Shown here one piece after another: positions 39,344 through 46,679 of a DNA stretch of 64,000 nucleotides (within the stretch, counting starts at the first letter, position 1; each line of letters opens with the position of its first letter). Below the pieces are notes generated by a model. It saw only the letters and a program-made list of their open reading frames with translations, was not told the DNA's origin and did not search any database. Source of the stretch: Nannocystis sp. (GTDB lineage: Bacteria > Myxococcota_A > Polyangia > Nannocystales > Nannocystaceae); the NCBI RefSeq assembly GCF_016714285.1, contig NZ_JADJNN010000035.1, positions 1-64,000 of the forward strand, written 5' to 3'. The position numbers and the translations under genes are program-made.

Positions 39344-40792
39344 TCAGTTCGAGGCTTCAGGGTTCGGCAGCGGGCTACCTTCGCGAGCCAGCAGCGTGGT
39401 GATGAGCTCGGCTCGGGGGATGCCCTCGGCCTGCAGTTTCTTGGTGATGGAGAGCTCGACGTCGATGTCGGCCGCGAGGGCGTCGATGTCGCGGTAGCCG
39501 CTGATGTAGCGGCCGTTGAGGAAGAACGCGGGCGTGCTGTCGAGGCCGAGCCGGCGTGCGTGCAACATGTCCTCGCGGACGCGGGCGGCGGCGCCCGGGC
39601 CGTCGAGGTCGGCGAGGAAGCGGGCCTCATCGAGGCCCAGGTCGCGGGCGATCGCGAGGAAGGTGTCGCGGCCGAGGCTCGGCCGCTCCAGGGTGAGGAG
39701 GCGCTGGCAGAACGGCCAGAACTGGCCCTGGGCCTCGGCTGCGATCGCCGCGCGGGCGGCCCCCTCGGCGCTGCGGTGCGCCGGCAAGGGGAGGTGGCGG
39801 AACACGACCCGCAGGTCGTTCGGGTAGCGCGCGGGGAGGAGGCGGAGGGCCTCGGCCGCGCGGCGGCAGTGGGGACAGGCGAAGTCGACGAAGACGACGA
39901 GCGTGACGGGGGCGTCGGCGGGGCCGATGCTGGGGGCGCCGAGGAGGTCGACGGGGTAGCGGCGACCGGCCTCGGCGCGGACGAAGTCGGCGGGCAATTC
40001 GTTGATGTCGACCGGGAAGCGTTCGGCCAGCTGGCGGCGCATCTCGGCCTGCTCGTCGTCGAGGTCGATCGGGCCGGTGCCGGCGTCGGCCTGAAAGGTC
40101 GCGTAGAGGTCGGCGCGGGGCGTGCCCGCCTGCATGCGGGTGCGCGCGGCGAGGATCTCCTCGTCGAGCAGCTCGTGCCAGGCGGCCTCGTCGCGGTAGC
40201 CGATCACCGGGCGACCGTTCACCAGCGCGACCGGACCGAAGTAGATCCCGAGGCTGATCGCCTGCCGCCGGTGCTGCGCCCGCAGGGCGCTAAAGGCCCC
40301 GAGCTCGAGGTCGTCGAGGAAGCGCGGCACGTCGAGGCCGAGCGCCTCGGCGTGGGCCTTGAGGGTGACCCGGTCGAAGCGCGGCTCGCTGAAGAGGCGG
40401 CGGTGCATGGCCCAGAACTGGCCCTGCGCGCCAGCGGCGAGGGCGGCCTCCGCGGCCCGCTCGCCGTCGGCGAAGCCCGGGACGGTGAGGCTGCGGAAGA
40501 CGACCCGGAGATCGTCGCCGTAGTCCTCGAGCAGGTGCTCCAGCACCTTCGAGGTGCGGGCGCAGGGCGGGCAGGCGTAGTCGGAGTAGACGACGACCGT
40601 CACCAGCGGCAGGGCGCCGCCCTGGGGGTGGTCGTCGGGGCCGAGCGGGACCTTGTGGCGCCGCTCGGAGACGGGCGGGGCCGTCGGGGTCTGGGGGTCG
40701 CCGTGGGCGTCCGCGTGGGGTTCGCTGGGGGTCGCCGCGCAGCCTGTCAGGGTGAGCCCGAACAGGGAGGAGGCCAAAATTGTAGAGCGCAT
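39344..40792 (-). CDS. Lipoprotein with two DsbA-like thioredoxin domains
   Basis: A 482-residue protein. Lipobox LTGC (Cys18) is followed by a His/Pro-rich linker. Domain 1 has an unusual active site YSDYACPPC (Cys74/Cys77). Domain 2 has the classical DsbA dipeptide in FVDFACPHC (Cys306/Cys309). In domain 1 the usual GTP cis-Pro motif reads FGPVALVNG. The different dipeptides (CPPC and CPHC here, CPFC/CPYC in the neighbours) predict different redox potentials. It is the first of three consecutive multi-domain DsbA-like genes on this strand. Confidence 0.91.
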   Translation of the reverse strand: MRSTILASSLFGLTLTGCAATPSEPHADAHGDPQTPTAPPVSERRHKVPLGPDDHPQGGALPLVTVVVYSDYACPPCARTSKVLEHLLEDYGDDLRVVFRSLTVPGFADGERAAEAALAAGAQGQFWAMHRRLFSEPRFDRVTLKAHAEALGLDVPRFLDDLELGAFSALRAQHRRQAISLGIYFGPVALVNGRPVIGYRDEAAWHELLDEEILAARTRMQAGTPRADLYATFQADAGTGPIDLDDEQAEMRRQLAERFPVDINELPADFVRAEAGRRYPVDLLGAPSIGPADAPVTLVVFVDFACPHCRRAAEALRLLPARYPNDLRVVFRHLPLPAHRSAEGAARAAIAAEAQGQFWPFCQRLLTLERPSLGRDTFLAIARDLGLDEARFLADLDGPGAAARVREDMLHARRLGLDSTPAFFLNGRYISGYRDIDALAADIDVELSITKKLQAEGIPRAELITTLLAREGSPLPNPEASN

Positions 40793-40912
40793 GTCGGACC
40801 GTCTCGAACAGGGATCCGGTGGGACCGGACGTACAGGCGGAAGTCGCCTGCGCCTCTCCGGGGCGGTGGTCGCGGTCGCGAAGGCGCGACCCGGACCTGC
40901 GTCCCGGAGCCG

Positions 40913-41470
40913 TTACGCGAGGACGGCGCGGGGGGGCGGCGGGATCGGCTGGCTGTGGTGGGAACGCGGCGCAGGGCCGTCGCGCGGGCGTACGACCCGG
41001 ACCGCGGTCGCGAGCGAAACGAGGGCAGCGTTGCGCTGCGCCGCGAGGCCGCCGGCGGCGGAGATCAGCAGTTCGGGCCCGATCGGCGGAGGTGGCACAC
41101 CGTGGTGCATCTGTCCGCAGTCTTCCCGGTGCGGGTCGCAGACCTGGCGGTTGTAGAGCTGCTCGAGCAGGCGCGAACAGGTGCCCCGCGACATCAACAG
41201 CAACGCGGGATCGCTGACGAGGTCGGCGAGCAGGTCGCCGCCGCAGAGGATGTTGTCCTCGTCGCTCTCGTCGTCGCCGCAGATCCCGACGCCGAGGAGG
41301 TCGAGCAGGCGGTTGTGCAAGTCGGTCTGACGGGCCGATGCGCCGCCGCGTCCGCCGTCGTGCCCGCCCTGAACCGACGCCGGCGCGGCTGGCACGGACG
41401 CGGCACCGCTGACGCCGATCCACAGGAACAGCGCGAACAAGCAGCGGATGAGGGTGCGCAGGGCGGCCAC
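40913..41470 (-). CDS. Secreted Cys-containing protein of unknown function
   Basis: A 185-residue protein with a clear signal peptide (LIRCLFALFLWIGVSGAAS). The mature part has an acidic central segment with paired cysteines (GICGDDESDEDNILCGGD; RGTCSRLLEQLYNRQVCDPHREDCGQMHH) and a Pro/His-rich C-terminus. I recognise no family. Five to six mature cysteines and the location upstream of the DsbA-like genes make it a plausible client or partner of those oxidoreductases, which is inference. Confidence 0.6.
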   Translation of the reverse strand: MAALRTLIRCLFALFLWIGVSGAASVPAAPASVQGGHDGGRGGASARQTDLHNRLLDLLGVGICGDDESDEDNILCGGDLLADLVSDPALLLMSRGTCSRLLEQLYNRQVCDPHREDCGQMHHGVPPPPIGPELLISAAGGLAAQRNAALVSLATAVRVVRPRDGPAPRSHHSQPIPPPPRAVLA

Positions 41471-41626
41471 GGAAGATCCCGAGCGTGGAGGCTAGGCGGT
41501 TTGCAGAAACTGCGCAAGCGGCAAGCTATTCCAAACAGGCGCATGGGGCCCCTCTCGCGGCCTTGTGCTGGGTCACATACTGCGGTGCCATCGCAGGAGC
41601 CAGCAGCGGTGGAGGCGCCACAAATG

Positions 41627-41666
41627 CTGAAGGCCCGGACTCTCGGGTGAGAGGCTGGGCCTTCAG
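41627..41666 (-). terminator. Hairpin downstream of tRNA-Gly
   Basis: A 10-bp perfect stem (CTGAAGGCCC at 41627-41636 with GGGCCTTCAG at 41657-41666) encloses an inner CTCTC/GAGAG stem. It starts 8 nt after the tRNA-Gly 3' end on the minus strand. The T-run after it is weak. Confidence 0.7.
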
Positions 41667-41673
41667 ACTTGTG

Positions 41674-41746
41674 AGCGGGAGACGAGACTCGAACTCGCGA
41701 CATCAACCTTGGCAAGGTTGCGCTCTACCAACTGAGCTACTCCCGC
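41674..41746 (-). tRNA. tRNA-Gly (GCC)
   Basis: The 73-nt minus-strand sequence folds as a cloverleaf. The acceptor stem is GCGGGAG/CTCCCGC, the D-arm is AGCTCAGTTGGTAGAGC, the anticodon stem-loop is CCTTGCCAAGG with anticodon GCC, and the T-arm is GCGAGTTCGAGTCTCG. The discriminator is U, as expected for tRNA-Gly. The 3' CCA is not encoded. Confidence 0.97.
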
Positions 41747-41762
41747 GCTTCGGGGGAGGCGG

Positions 41763-41792
41763 AAAGTAAGTCAGGTGCCAGGCAGGAGTCAA
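41763..41792 (-). promoter_or_regulatory. Promoter of tRNA-Gly
   Basis: On the minus strand TTGACT (41787-41792), 18 nt and TACTTT (41763-41768) lie about 17 nt upstream of the mature 5' end, the expected place for a tRNA promoter. Confidence 0.6.
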
Positions 41793-41849
41793 GAGCGTTC
41801 TTCGACCCTCCGAGAATTTTCCGCCGAGCCTTGCGCCGGGGATTTCGGC

Positions 41850-41876
41850 TTGACGCTGGGTGTGGCTTTCGATAAA
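41850..41876 (+). promoter_or_regulatory. Promoter of tRNA-Asn
   Basis: TTGACG (41850-41855) and GATAAA (41871-41876), spaced 15 nt, precede the tRNA-Asn 5' end by about 40 nt. The -35 is good. The spacing is short, and a -10 one base later is equally possible. Confidence 0.5.
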
Positions 41877-41915
41877 CAGCTGCGCCCCTGGTCCGCGAGG
41901 TCCTGGGGAGATCAT

Positions 41916-41991
41916 TCCGACTTAGCTCAGTTGGTAGAGCAACGGACTGTTAATCCGTGGGTCGCTGGTTCGAGCCCAGCAGTCGGAGCCA
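41916..41991 (+). tRNA. tRNA-Asn (GTT)
   Basis: A 76-nt cloverleaf with acceptor stem TCCGACT/AGTCGGA, D-arm AGCTCAGTTGGTAGAGC, anticodon loop ACTGTTAAT (anticodon GTT), T-arm GCTGGTTCGAGCCCAGC, discriminator G and an encoded CCA end. Confidence 0.97.
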
Positions 41992-41995
41992 CCCA

Positions 41996-42023
41996 CTCAG
42001 GGCCGCGAGATCGCGGCCCTGAG
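41996..42023 (+). terminator. Hairpin terminator after tRNA-Asn
   Basis: A 13-bp perfect inverted repeat (CTCAGGGCCGCGA with TCGCGGCCCTGAG) separated by two bases begins 4 nt after the tRNA CCA. A short T-rich stretch (CGTTTCG) follows. Confidence 0.8.
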
Positions 42024-42037
42024 CGTTTCGGGCCTGG

Positions 42038-42043
42038 TAGGCT
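42038..42043 (+). promoter_or_regulatory. Candidate -10 element of the methyltransferase gene
   Basis: TAGGCT ends 8 nt before the ATG at 42052, with no SD between, matching the short-leader pattern of several genes in this window. Confidence 0.3.
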
Positions 42044-42051
42044 GCGGCCGG

Positions 42052-42975
42052 ATGGACACCGCGACGACTGTGATCGCCGAGCTCGCGGCGCTGGTGAACG
42101 CGCGCATGGCGGCGTGGACGGGCGGATCGTTGGCGACGCTGGCGGGACGCAAGGGCCTGCGCGACGACCCGGGTGAGGCCCTGACCGGGCACCTCGAGCG
42201 CCATCGCGAGGTGATCTCGGCCTGGCTCAAGGACAGCGGCGAGCCGCACCTGCTGCGCTGGCTGCGACGCCGCAACCAATTCGTGCAGCTCGACGCGGCC
42301 GCGATCGCCGAGCTCGACGCGCTGGCCCGGCAGGCGCGCGAGGGTGCTCTGGCGGCGCTGGGCGAGGGCGTCGGACTGCGTGCCGCGATCGCCGAGGTGG
42401 CGGCGACGCTGCGCGCCGGGCTGGCGGCGTTTGTCCGCACGCAGCTCGGGCCCGAGCCGCGCGAGGTGCGGTGCAGCGAGTACACGCCGGGCCTGCAGCT
42501 CGAGGTGCTGGGGCTGGGCGTCGCCGAGCTGACGGCGCCGGTCCTCGATGTCGGCTGCGGCCCGGCGGCGGCGCTGGTCCAGTGGTTGCGGAGCGCGGGG
42601 CTGACGGCGGAGGGCATCGACCGCGAGGCGCCCGCGAGCGCGACCCTGGCCGACTGGCTGCAGTTCGACTACGGGGTCGAGCGCTGGGGCGCCGTGCTCT
42701 CGCACCTCGGCTTCTCGCTGCACCTGCTGCACCACCACCTCGCCGGCCGCGCTGCGGCCTTCGTGCACGCGGAGGTGTACATGCAGATCCTGCGATCGCT
42801 GCGCGTCGGCGGGGTCTTCGCGTACGCGCCGGGGCTGCCCTTCCTCGAGCGCATGCTGCCGCGCTCCCACTACGCGTGCACCCGCGTCGAGCTGGCGCAC
42901 CCGGCCCTGCGCGCGGCCCAGAGCGACACCGGTCTGTCGCTCGGGCACGCCACGCAGGTGCGACGCCTCGCCTGA
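42052..42975 (+). CDS. Class I SAM-dependent methyltransferase-like protein
   Basis: A 307-residue protein. The N-terminal 150 residues are helical and Ala-rich with no recognised domain. The C-terminal half has a Rossmann-type methyltransferase motif I (VLDVGCGPAAALVQWL, about residues 163-178), an acidic residue ending strand 2 (GLTAEGIDREA), and a later segment LRVGGVFAYAPGLPFLERML resembling post-motif III. The target is unknown. The stop codon lies within the first degenerate unit of a 12-bp tandem array. Confidence 0.65.
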   Translation: MDTATTVIAELAALVNARMAAWTGGSLATLAGRKGLRDDPGEALTGHLERHREVISAWLKDSGEPHLLRWLRRRNQFVQLDAAAIAELDALARQAREGALAALGEGVGLRAAIAEVAATLRAGLAAFVRTQLGPEPREVRCSEYTPGLQLEVLGLGVAELTAPVLDVGCGPAAALVQWLRSAGLTAEGIDREAPASATLADWLQFDYGVERWGAVLSHLGFSLHLLHHHLAGRAAAFVHAEVYMQILRSLRVGGVFAYAPGLPFLERMLPRSHYACTRVELAHPALRAAQSDTGLSLGHATQVRRLA

Positions 42976-43067
42976 CGCCTAACGCCTCGCCTAACGCCTC
43001 GCCTAACGCCTCGCCTAACGCCTCGCCCAACGCCTCGCCTAACGCCTCGCCTAACGCCTCGCCTAAC
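42965..43067. repeat. 12-bp tandem array between convergent genes
   Basis: Unit GCCTCGCCTAAC. A variant first unit (42965-42976, GCCTCGCCTGAC) and a 7-nt truncated unit are followed by seven full units (42984-43067), one with a single substitution. The array spans the 3' ends of two convergent genes and supplies both stop codons: TGA from the variant first unit, and TAG (minus strand, 43063-43065) from the last. Confidence 0.95.
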
Positions 43068-43845
43068 GGAGGATAGCGAAGGTCTGCTGGTTGAGCGCGA
43101 CCGGTCGATCGCCGTGCCAGAGCTCGCGGAACTCGACGCAGAAGCCCTCGTGCAGGCCAGCGACGCGACCGGTGTAGAGCAGCGGGACAGCGGGGTCGAG
43201 CTCCGCGGGCGCGACCAGGATCTCGGCGGTGAAGCTGACGGTGGCCATCGGCCGCGGGCGCCCGTCGAAGATCGCGGGCCACCAGGCATCGAGCAAGGCG
43301 ATCAGCGCCGGCGCGTCGAGTCGGGGCGGCGGACGCCGCAGCCGCAGCCACCCGAGCGGACCGCCGGGTCCGGGATCGAAGGGCGCCGGACCGGCCGAAC
43401 GGTACTCGAAGTGTGGCGTGAACACGGGCGCGTCGGGCGGGCCGAGCGAGAGCTCGGGGAGCGAGTCGAACGGCGGGGCCGCGGGCGGGCGCAGCGGCGC
43501 AAGCACGTGCGCGTCGGCCTTGGCCGCGCTGAGCACCGCGCTGGCCCGCGCCTGGACCTCGCCGCCCTGGAGCAGCCGGGCGTCGAGGTTGCTGAGGTTG
43601 TTGCCGCGGCGCAGCACTTCGACCACCAGCTCGGCGGGGCCTGGTTGCACCGGACCGCACAGGTCGCCGGTCAGCGAGCGGGTGACGCGGGACCGATCGG
43701 GCTCCGTCGCCTCCATCGCGCGCAGCAGGGCGGCGAGCACGAGGCCACCGTAGGCCCCCCTGCCCTGCTGCCAGCCGTCCGGGACCTGCCAGAGGAAGCG
43801 GCCCGGTGACAGCGTGTCGATGCGACTGACCTGGGAAAAGTCCAC
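43063..43845 (-). CDS. Acyl-CoA thioesterase-like protein (hotdog fold)
   Basis: A 260-residue protein of the TesB-like double-hotdog thioesterase group. Features: PGRFLWQVPDGWQQGRGAYGGLVLAALLRAM near the N-terminus, where hotdog enzymes carry the substrate-binding helix; SLTGDLCGPVQPGPAELVVEVLRRGNNL; and a second half with LLDAWWPAIFDGRPRPMATVSFTAEIL. The GTG start at 43845 has GAGGG 8 nt upstream and follows the ogt stop by a single base. The final TAG comes from the tandem array. Physiological substrate unknown. Confidence 0.8.
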   Translation of the reverse strand: MDFSQVSRIDTLSPGRFLWQVPDGWQQGRGAYGGLVLAALLRAMEATEPDRSRVTRSLTGDLCGPVQPGPAELVVEVLRRGNNLSNLDARLLQGGEVQARASAVLSAAKADAHVLAPLRPPAAPPFDSLPELSLGPPDAPVFTPHFEYRSAGPAPFDPGPGGPLGWLRLRRPPPRLDAPALIALLDAWWPAIFDGRPRPMATVSFTAEILVAPAELDPAVPLLYTGRVAGLHEGFCVEFRELWHGDRPVALNQQTFAILR

Positions 43846-43846
43846 G

Positions 43847-44374
43847 TCAACGACCCTCGCCGATCGCCGCGCCCGCGACAAGCGGCAGGGCGCCGAGGCC
43901 CAACGCTCGCTGCGCCGCCTCGTGCTGCAGCAACCATCGCTTGCGCGGCAGGCCGCCGCCGAAGCCGACCAGACGTCCATCGGCGCCGACCACCCGGTGA
44001 CAGGGCACGACGATCGCTATCGGGTTGCGGTTGTTGGCCATGCCGACCGCACGCGCCGCCTGCGGCTGACCGACGCGGCGCGCCAGCTCGCCGTAGCTGA
44101 TCGTCTCGCCGTGGGGGATCTGCGTCAGCGCCTGCCACACGCGCCGCTGGAACTCCGTGCCCGCGGGCGCGAGCGCCAGATCGAAGCTGCGCCGCTGACC
44201 GGCGAAATACGCCCGCAGCTGCGCGCACGCGGGCGCCAGCGCCTCATCGTCGCGGTGCCATGCGGCCGGCGCGGCGGTCTCGTCGGCGAACTCGAGGCGG
44301 ACCAGCGCCCCGTCGCACAGCGCCAGGCGCAAGCGACCGACCGGGCTCGCCAGCTCGCTGAACCGGACGCTCAC
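43847..44374 (-). CDS. ogt: Methylated-DNA-protein cysteine methyltransferase
   Basis: Suicide repair protein that removes O6-methylguanine. Over 175 residues it has the C-terminal ATL/MGMT domain with FQRRVWQALTQIPHGETISYGELAR, the helix-turn-helix Arg finger, and the acceptor Cys125 in IVVPCHRVVG. The N-terminal domain is short but present. The C-terminus has an Ala/Leu-rich extension. The GTG start overlaps the stop of the upstream F420-reductase-like gene (GTGA). Confidence 0.95.
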   Translation of the reverse strand: MSVRFSELASPVGRLRLALCDGALVRLEFADETAAPAAWHRDDEALAPACAQLRAYFAGQRRSFDLALAPAGTEFQRRVWQALTQIPHGETISYGELARRVGQPQAARAVGMANNRNPIAIVVPCHRVVGADGRLVGFGGGLPRKRWLLQHEAAQRALGLGALPLVAGAAIGEGR

Positions 44375-45008
44375 CGCTTCGCCTGTACGAAGGCCCAGCT
44401 GCGCCCATGGCCCTCACGCAGCGCGAGGTGGATCCACAGCACCGCGAGGTTCTCGAGCACGGCGGCGTTGCGCAGCGGCCCGCTGTCGATCGGGGCGAAG
44501 CCAGCGGCCGTGGCGACGGCTGCGACGGCGCGCTTGGCCTGAGGTCGTCGCCGGCGAGGAACACGTTGGCTGGCGTCCCGGCGAGCGACGGGTCGAGGTG
44601 GATCTCGGCGCCGAAGGTGTTGAAGCCCTTGACCACGCGGGCGCCGGGGACGGCGGCGGCGATCGCCGCCGCCACCGATCCCTCGGCTGGCGGCGCCCAC
44701 ACGGGGCCGTCCTTCCAGGCGACGGGGTTGGTGCAGTCGACCACGATCTTGCCGACGAGGCCGGCGTCCTTTGCGACCTGCACGGCCGCGGACGTGGGCG
44801 TGGCGATGAACACGATGTCGGCCGCGGCCGCCGCGTCGCGCGGTGTGAGCAGCTCGGCGTTGGCGCCCGCGCGGGCGAGCAGGTCCTTGGTGTCGCTACC
44901 GGGGCGGACGCCGAATTTGACGGTGAAGCCGGAGGCGGCGAGGCGGACACCGAGGTTACCGCCGACGTTGCCCGCGCCGAGGATCGCAATGGTCGTGGAG
45001 CTGGTCAT
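44371..45008 (-). pseudogene. NADPH-dependent F420 reductase-like protein (apparent frameshift)
   Basis: Starts at ATG 45008 with a dinucleotide-binding motif (TIAILGAGNVGGNLGVRLA) and continues to NVFLAGDDL, then shifts frame at about 44537-44543. The rest (KRAVAAVATAAGFAPIDSGPLRNAAVLENLAVLWIHLAL) is read in the second frame to the stop at 44371. Adding one C to CCTCAGG restores a protein of about 212 residues of the F420_oxidored/NPDR type. A sequencing deletion is as likely as a true lesion, because the downstream part keeps perfect family sequence. Confidence 0.75.
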
Positions 45009-45075
45009 CTTGGACCTGTCTATCACAACGCACGACCAGGCTGACCCGCACTAAGATGGGGCCTCGAGACCGCGA

Positions 45076-45111
45076 CCCACGCCTGCAACGATGTGTTGCG
45101 CAGCGCGTGGG
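45076..45111. promoter_or_regulatory. Imperfect palindrome in the divergent F420-reductase-like/wrbA promoter region
   Basis: CCCACGC and GCAAC on the left pair with GTTGC and GCGTGGG on the right around a GATGT centre. It lies in the 139-bp space between divergent genes, so a shared operator or leader hairpin is possible. Confidence 0.35.
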
Positions 45112-45147
45112 CACCGGGCGGGCGCGATGCAGTATCGTGGGCCCCGC

Positions 45148-45741
45148 ATGACCAACATCGCGATCATCTACTATTCATCCACGGGGACCAACCACGCGAC
45201 GGCGCATGCCGTCCGCGAGGGAGCCAGCGGCGCGGGGGCGGAGGTCCGGGTGCGGCTCGTCGCCGAGACCGCGCCCGAGGCCGCCGTCGCTGGCAACCCG
45301 GCCTGGTCCGCGTTCGTCAAGCGCAGCGCCGACGAGCCGCGGGCCACGCTGGCGGACCTCGAGTGGGCGGACGGGATCGTGTTCGGCACGCCGACTCGCT
45401 TCGGCAACGTCAGCGCGCAGCTCAAGAGCTTCCTCGACGGCGCCGGCGGCCTGTGGTTCCAGGGCAAGCTGGCGAACAAGGTCTACGCCGGCTTCACCTC
45501 GGCGCAGAACCCTCACGGCGGCCAGGAGTCGACCCTCCTCGCGCTCTACAACTCGATCTACCACTTCGGCGGCTACCTCGTCACGCCGGGCTACACCGAC
45601 CCGTCCGTGTTCGCGTCCGGCGGCAACCCCTACGGCGTCTCCGTCACCGCTGGTGGCGCCGGCCCGACCGAGGCCGACCTCGCCCACGCCCGCTACCTCG
45701 GGAAGCGGGTGGCCGAGGTGGCGCAGAAGCTCGCGCGCTAG
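45148..45741 (+). CDS. wrbA: NAD(P)H:quinone oxidoreductase WrbA
   Basis: FMN-dependent two-electron quinone reductase that limits quinone redox cycling. The 197-residue flavodoxin-like protein has the FMN phosphate loop IIYYSSTGTNHATA, the conserved GTPTRFGNVSAQLKSFLD, FTSAQNPHGGQESTLLALYNSIYHFG and YGVSVTAGG. Length and motifs match the WrbA family. A TATCGT hexamer ends 9 nt before the ATG without an SD, suggesting a short leader. The HxlR-type regulator downstream may respond to the same quinones. Confidence 0.95.
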   Translation: MTNIAIIYYSSTGTNHATAHAVREGASGAGAEVRVRLVAETAPEAAVAGNPAWSAFVKRSADEPRATLADLEWADGIVFGTPTRFGNVSAQLKSFLDGAGGLWFQGKLANKVYAGFTSAQNPHGGQESTLLALYNSIYHFGGYLVTPGYTDPSVFASGGNPYGVSVTAGGAGPTEADLAHARYLGKRVAEVAQKLAR

Positions 45742-45840
45742 CACGGCGTACAGCGAGGCACGGCGGCTCGGCGCCCCCTGCCCCGCTCCCTCGTCGCTCT
45801 CCCTGCGCTTGCGCGGCATGACGCCTCCCAATTGCTGGCT

Positions 45841-45857
45841 GCTTCCGAAAGGGAAGC
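45841..45857. promoter_or_regulatory. Palindrome 1 upstream of the HxlR gene
   Basis: GCTTCCGAAAGGGAAGC: 6-bp arms GCTTCC/GGAAGC around five bases. Same arms as the copy at 45909-45925, centre to centre 68 bp. Candidate operator for the HxlR regulator. Confidence 0.55.
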
Positions 45858-45908
45858 AAGCGATGAATAAGAAGTACTGTGGTCCGGGACGCCGCAGCTT
45901 GTCAAGCA

Positions 45909-45925
45909 GCTTCCCTTTGGGAAGC
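45909..45925. promoter_or_regulatory. Palindrome 2 overlapping the HxlR promoter
   Basis: GCTTCCCTTTGGGAAGC: 7-bp arms around three bases, ending 7 nt before a TATAAT box. It covers the -35 region, as expected for an autorepressor site. Confidence 0.6.
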
Positions 45926-45932
45926 GCCGACG

Positions 45933-45938
45933 TATAAT
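45933..45938 (+). promoter_or_regulatory. -10 box of the HxlR gene
   Basis: Perfect TATAAT ending 7 nt before ATG 45946, with no SD between. The transcript would begin at or next to the start codon (leaderless). The -35 position is occupied by palindrome 2. Confidence 0.6.
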
Positions 45939-45945
45939 GCCGGGC

Positions 45946-46355
45946 ATGCGGCGCGTCTGCGAGCACATCTGCCCCCGCTTCCAGCTGGCGATGGACATCA
46001 TCGCCAGGCCGTGGAACGGGCTCATCATGGCCTCGCTCGAGGAGGGCCCGCTGCGCTTCGGCGAGCTGCAGGCCCGGATCCAGCACGTCGGCGACCGCAT
46101 GCTCTCGGCGCGCCTGAAGGACCTGCAGCTCCGCGGCCTGGTCGAGCGGCGCGTGATCCCTGGGCCGCCGGTCGGCGTCGAGTACGAGCTCACCGCCGCG
46201 GGCCGCGGGTTTCGGGCCGTCTTCGAGGCGGTCGCTCGCTGGGGTCAGAGTTTGAGCGGCGCGCCGGCGCGGGCGGGCGAACGAAGGCCCGAACGAAGGC
46301 CAGCACGAAGGCCAGCACGAAGACCCGCGCGAAGCCTGGCCCGCGGACCCGTTGA
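45946..46355 (+). CDS. HxlR-family transcriptional regulator (3' frame uncertain)
   Basis: Winged-helix regulator. From ATG 45946 (MRRVCEHICPRFQ) the HxlR domain is continuous for about 100 residues: IIARPWNGLIMASLEEGPLRFGELQ, LSARLKDLQLRGLVERRV, VEYELTAAG. Cys5 and Cys9 near the N-terminus match the sensing cysteine position of YodB/QorR-type members. In the starting frame the sequence stays open to 47151, running antisense to two genes. A one-base correction at about 46240-46280 moves it to a frame with a Lys/Thr/Ala tail ending at 46355, four bases from the convergent stop. I prefer that end. Confidence 0.7.
46281..46328 (+). repeat. 12-bp repeats in the HxlR gene tail
   Basis: Four imperfect 12-bp units (ACGAAGGCC plus a variable triplet) encode TKAR/TKAS repeats in the frame ending at 46355, or ERRP/ARRP in the domain frame. 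Confidence 0.75.
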
Positions 46356-46359
46356 GGCC

Positions 46360-46575
46360 TCAGCTGCGCAGCCAGCCGCGGAACACCCTCGTCAGCAGCG
46401 GCATGTGCACCCACGTCATCAGCGGAACGATCAGGCCGGTCATGAGCAAGGTCTGCAGCGCGACCGGCAGGCCCTCGATCTGCGGGCGTACGAGCAGCAT
46501 CATCGCCGTGACCGTGGGCCACAGCCCCAGCCAGCTGAGCAGAGCCAGCTTCCACACATCCGTACGCTGCTGCAT
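46360..46575 (-). CDS. Small two-span membrane protein, like the C-terminal region of some ABM-domain proteins
   Basis: A 71-residue protein with two spans (ALLSWLGLWPTVTAMMLLV and LQTLLMTGLIVPLMTWVHM) and the ending PLLTRVFRGWLRS. This resembles the membrane tail that follows antibiotic-biosynthesis-monooxygenase domains in some bacteria. The soluble monooxygenase domain is not encoded upstream, so this is either a stand-alone form or a remnant. I start at ATG 46575. The open frame extends to 46716 but that part has no family features. It converges with the HxlR gene, four bases apart. Confidence 0.5.
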   Translation of the reverse strand: MQQRTDVWKLALLSWLGLWPTVTAMMLLVRPQIEGLPVALQTLLMTGLIVPLMTWVHMPLLTRVFRGWLRS

Positions 46576-46643
46576 CGCCTCGTTCAACACGATATCGGGG
46601 GGCGCCTCGCAGCACCACTGCGGCGCTCGCAGACCTGCGCGGT

Positions 46644-46679
46644 CAGCTGTCTGGTGGTCGGGCCGCGACCGGACAGCTG
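46644..46679 (-). terminator. Hairpin downstream of the kinase gene
   Basis: CAGCTGTC (46644-46651) pairs with GACAGCTG (46672-46679), with an inner GGTCG/CGACC stem. It lies 130 nt past the kinase stop, before the small membrane protein gene. It could be a terminator or an operator. Confidence 0.4.

Noticed and set aside
42965..43067. Possible CRISPR array
   Set aside because: Units of 12 bp without spacers and no cas genes. A simple tandem repeat.
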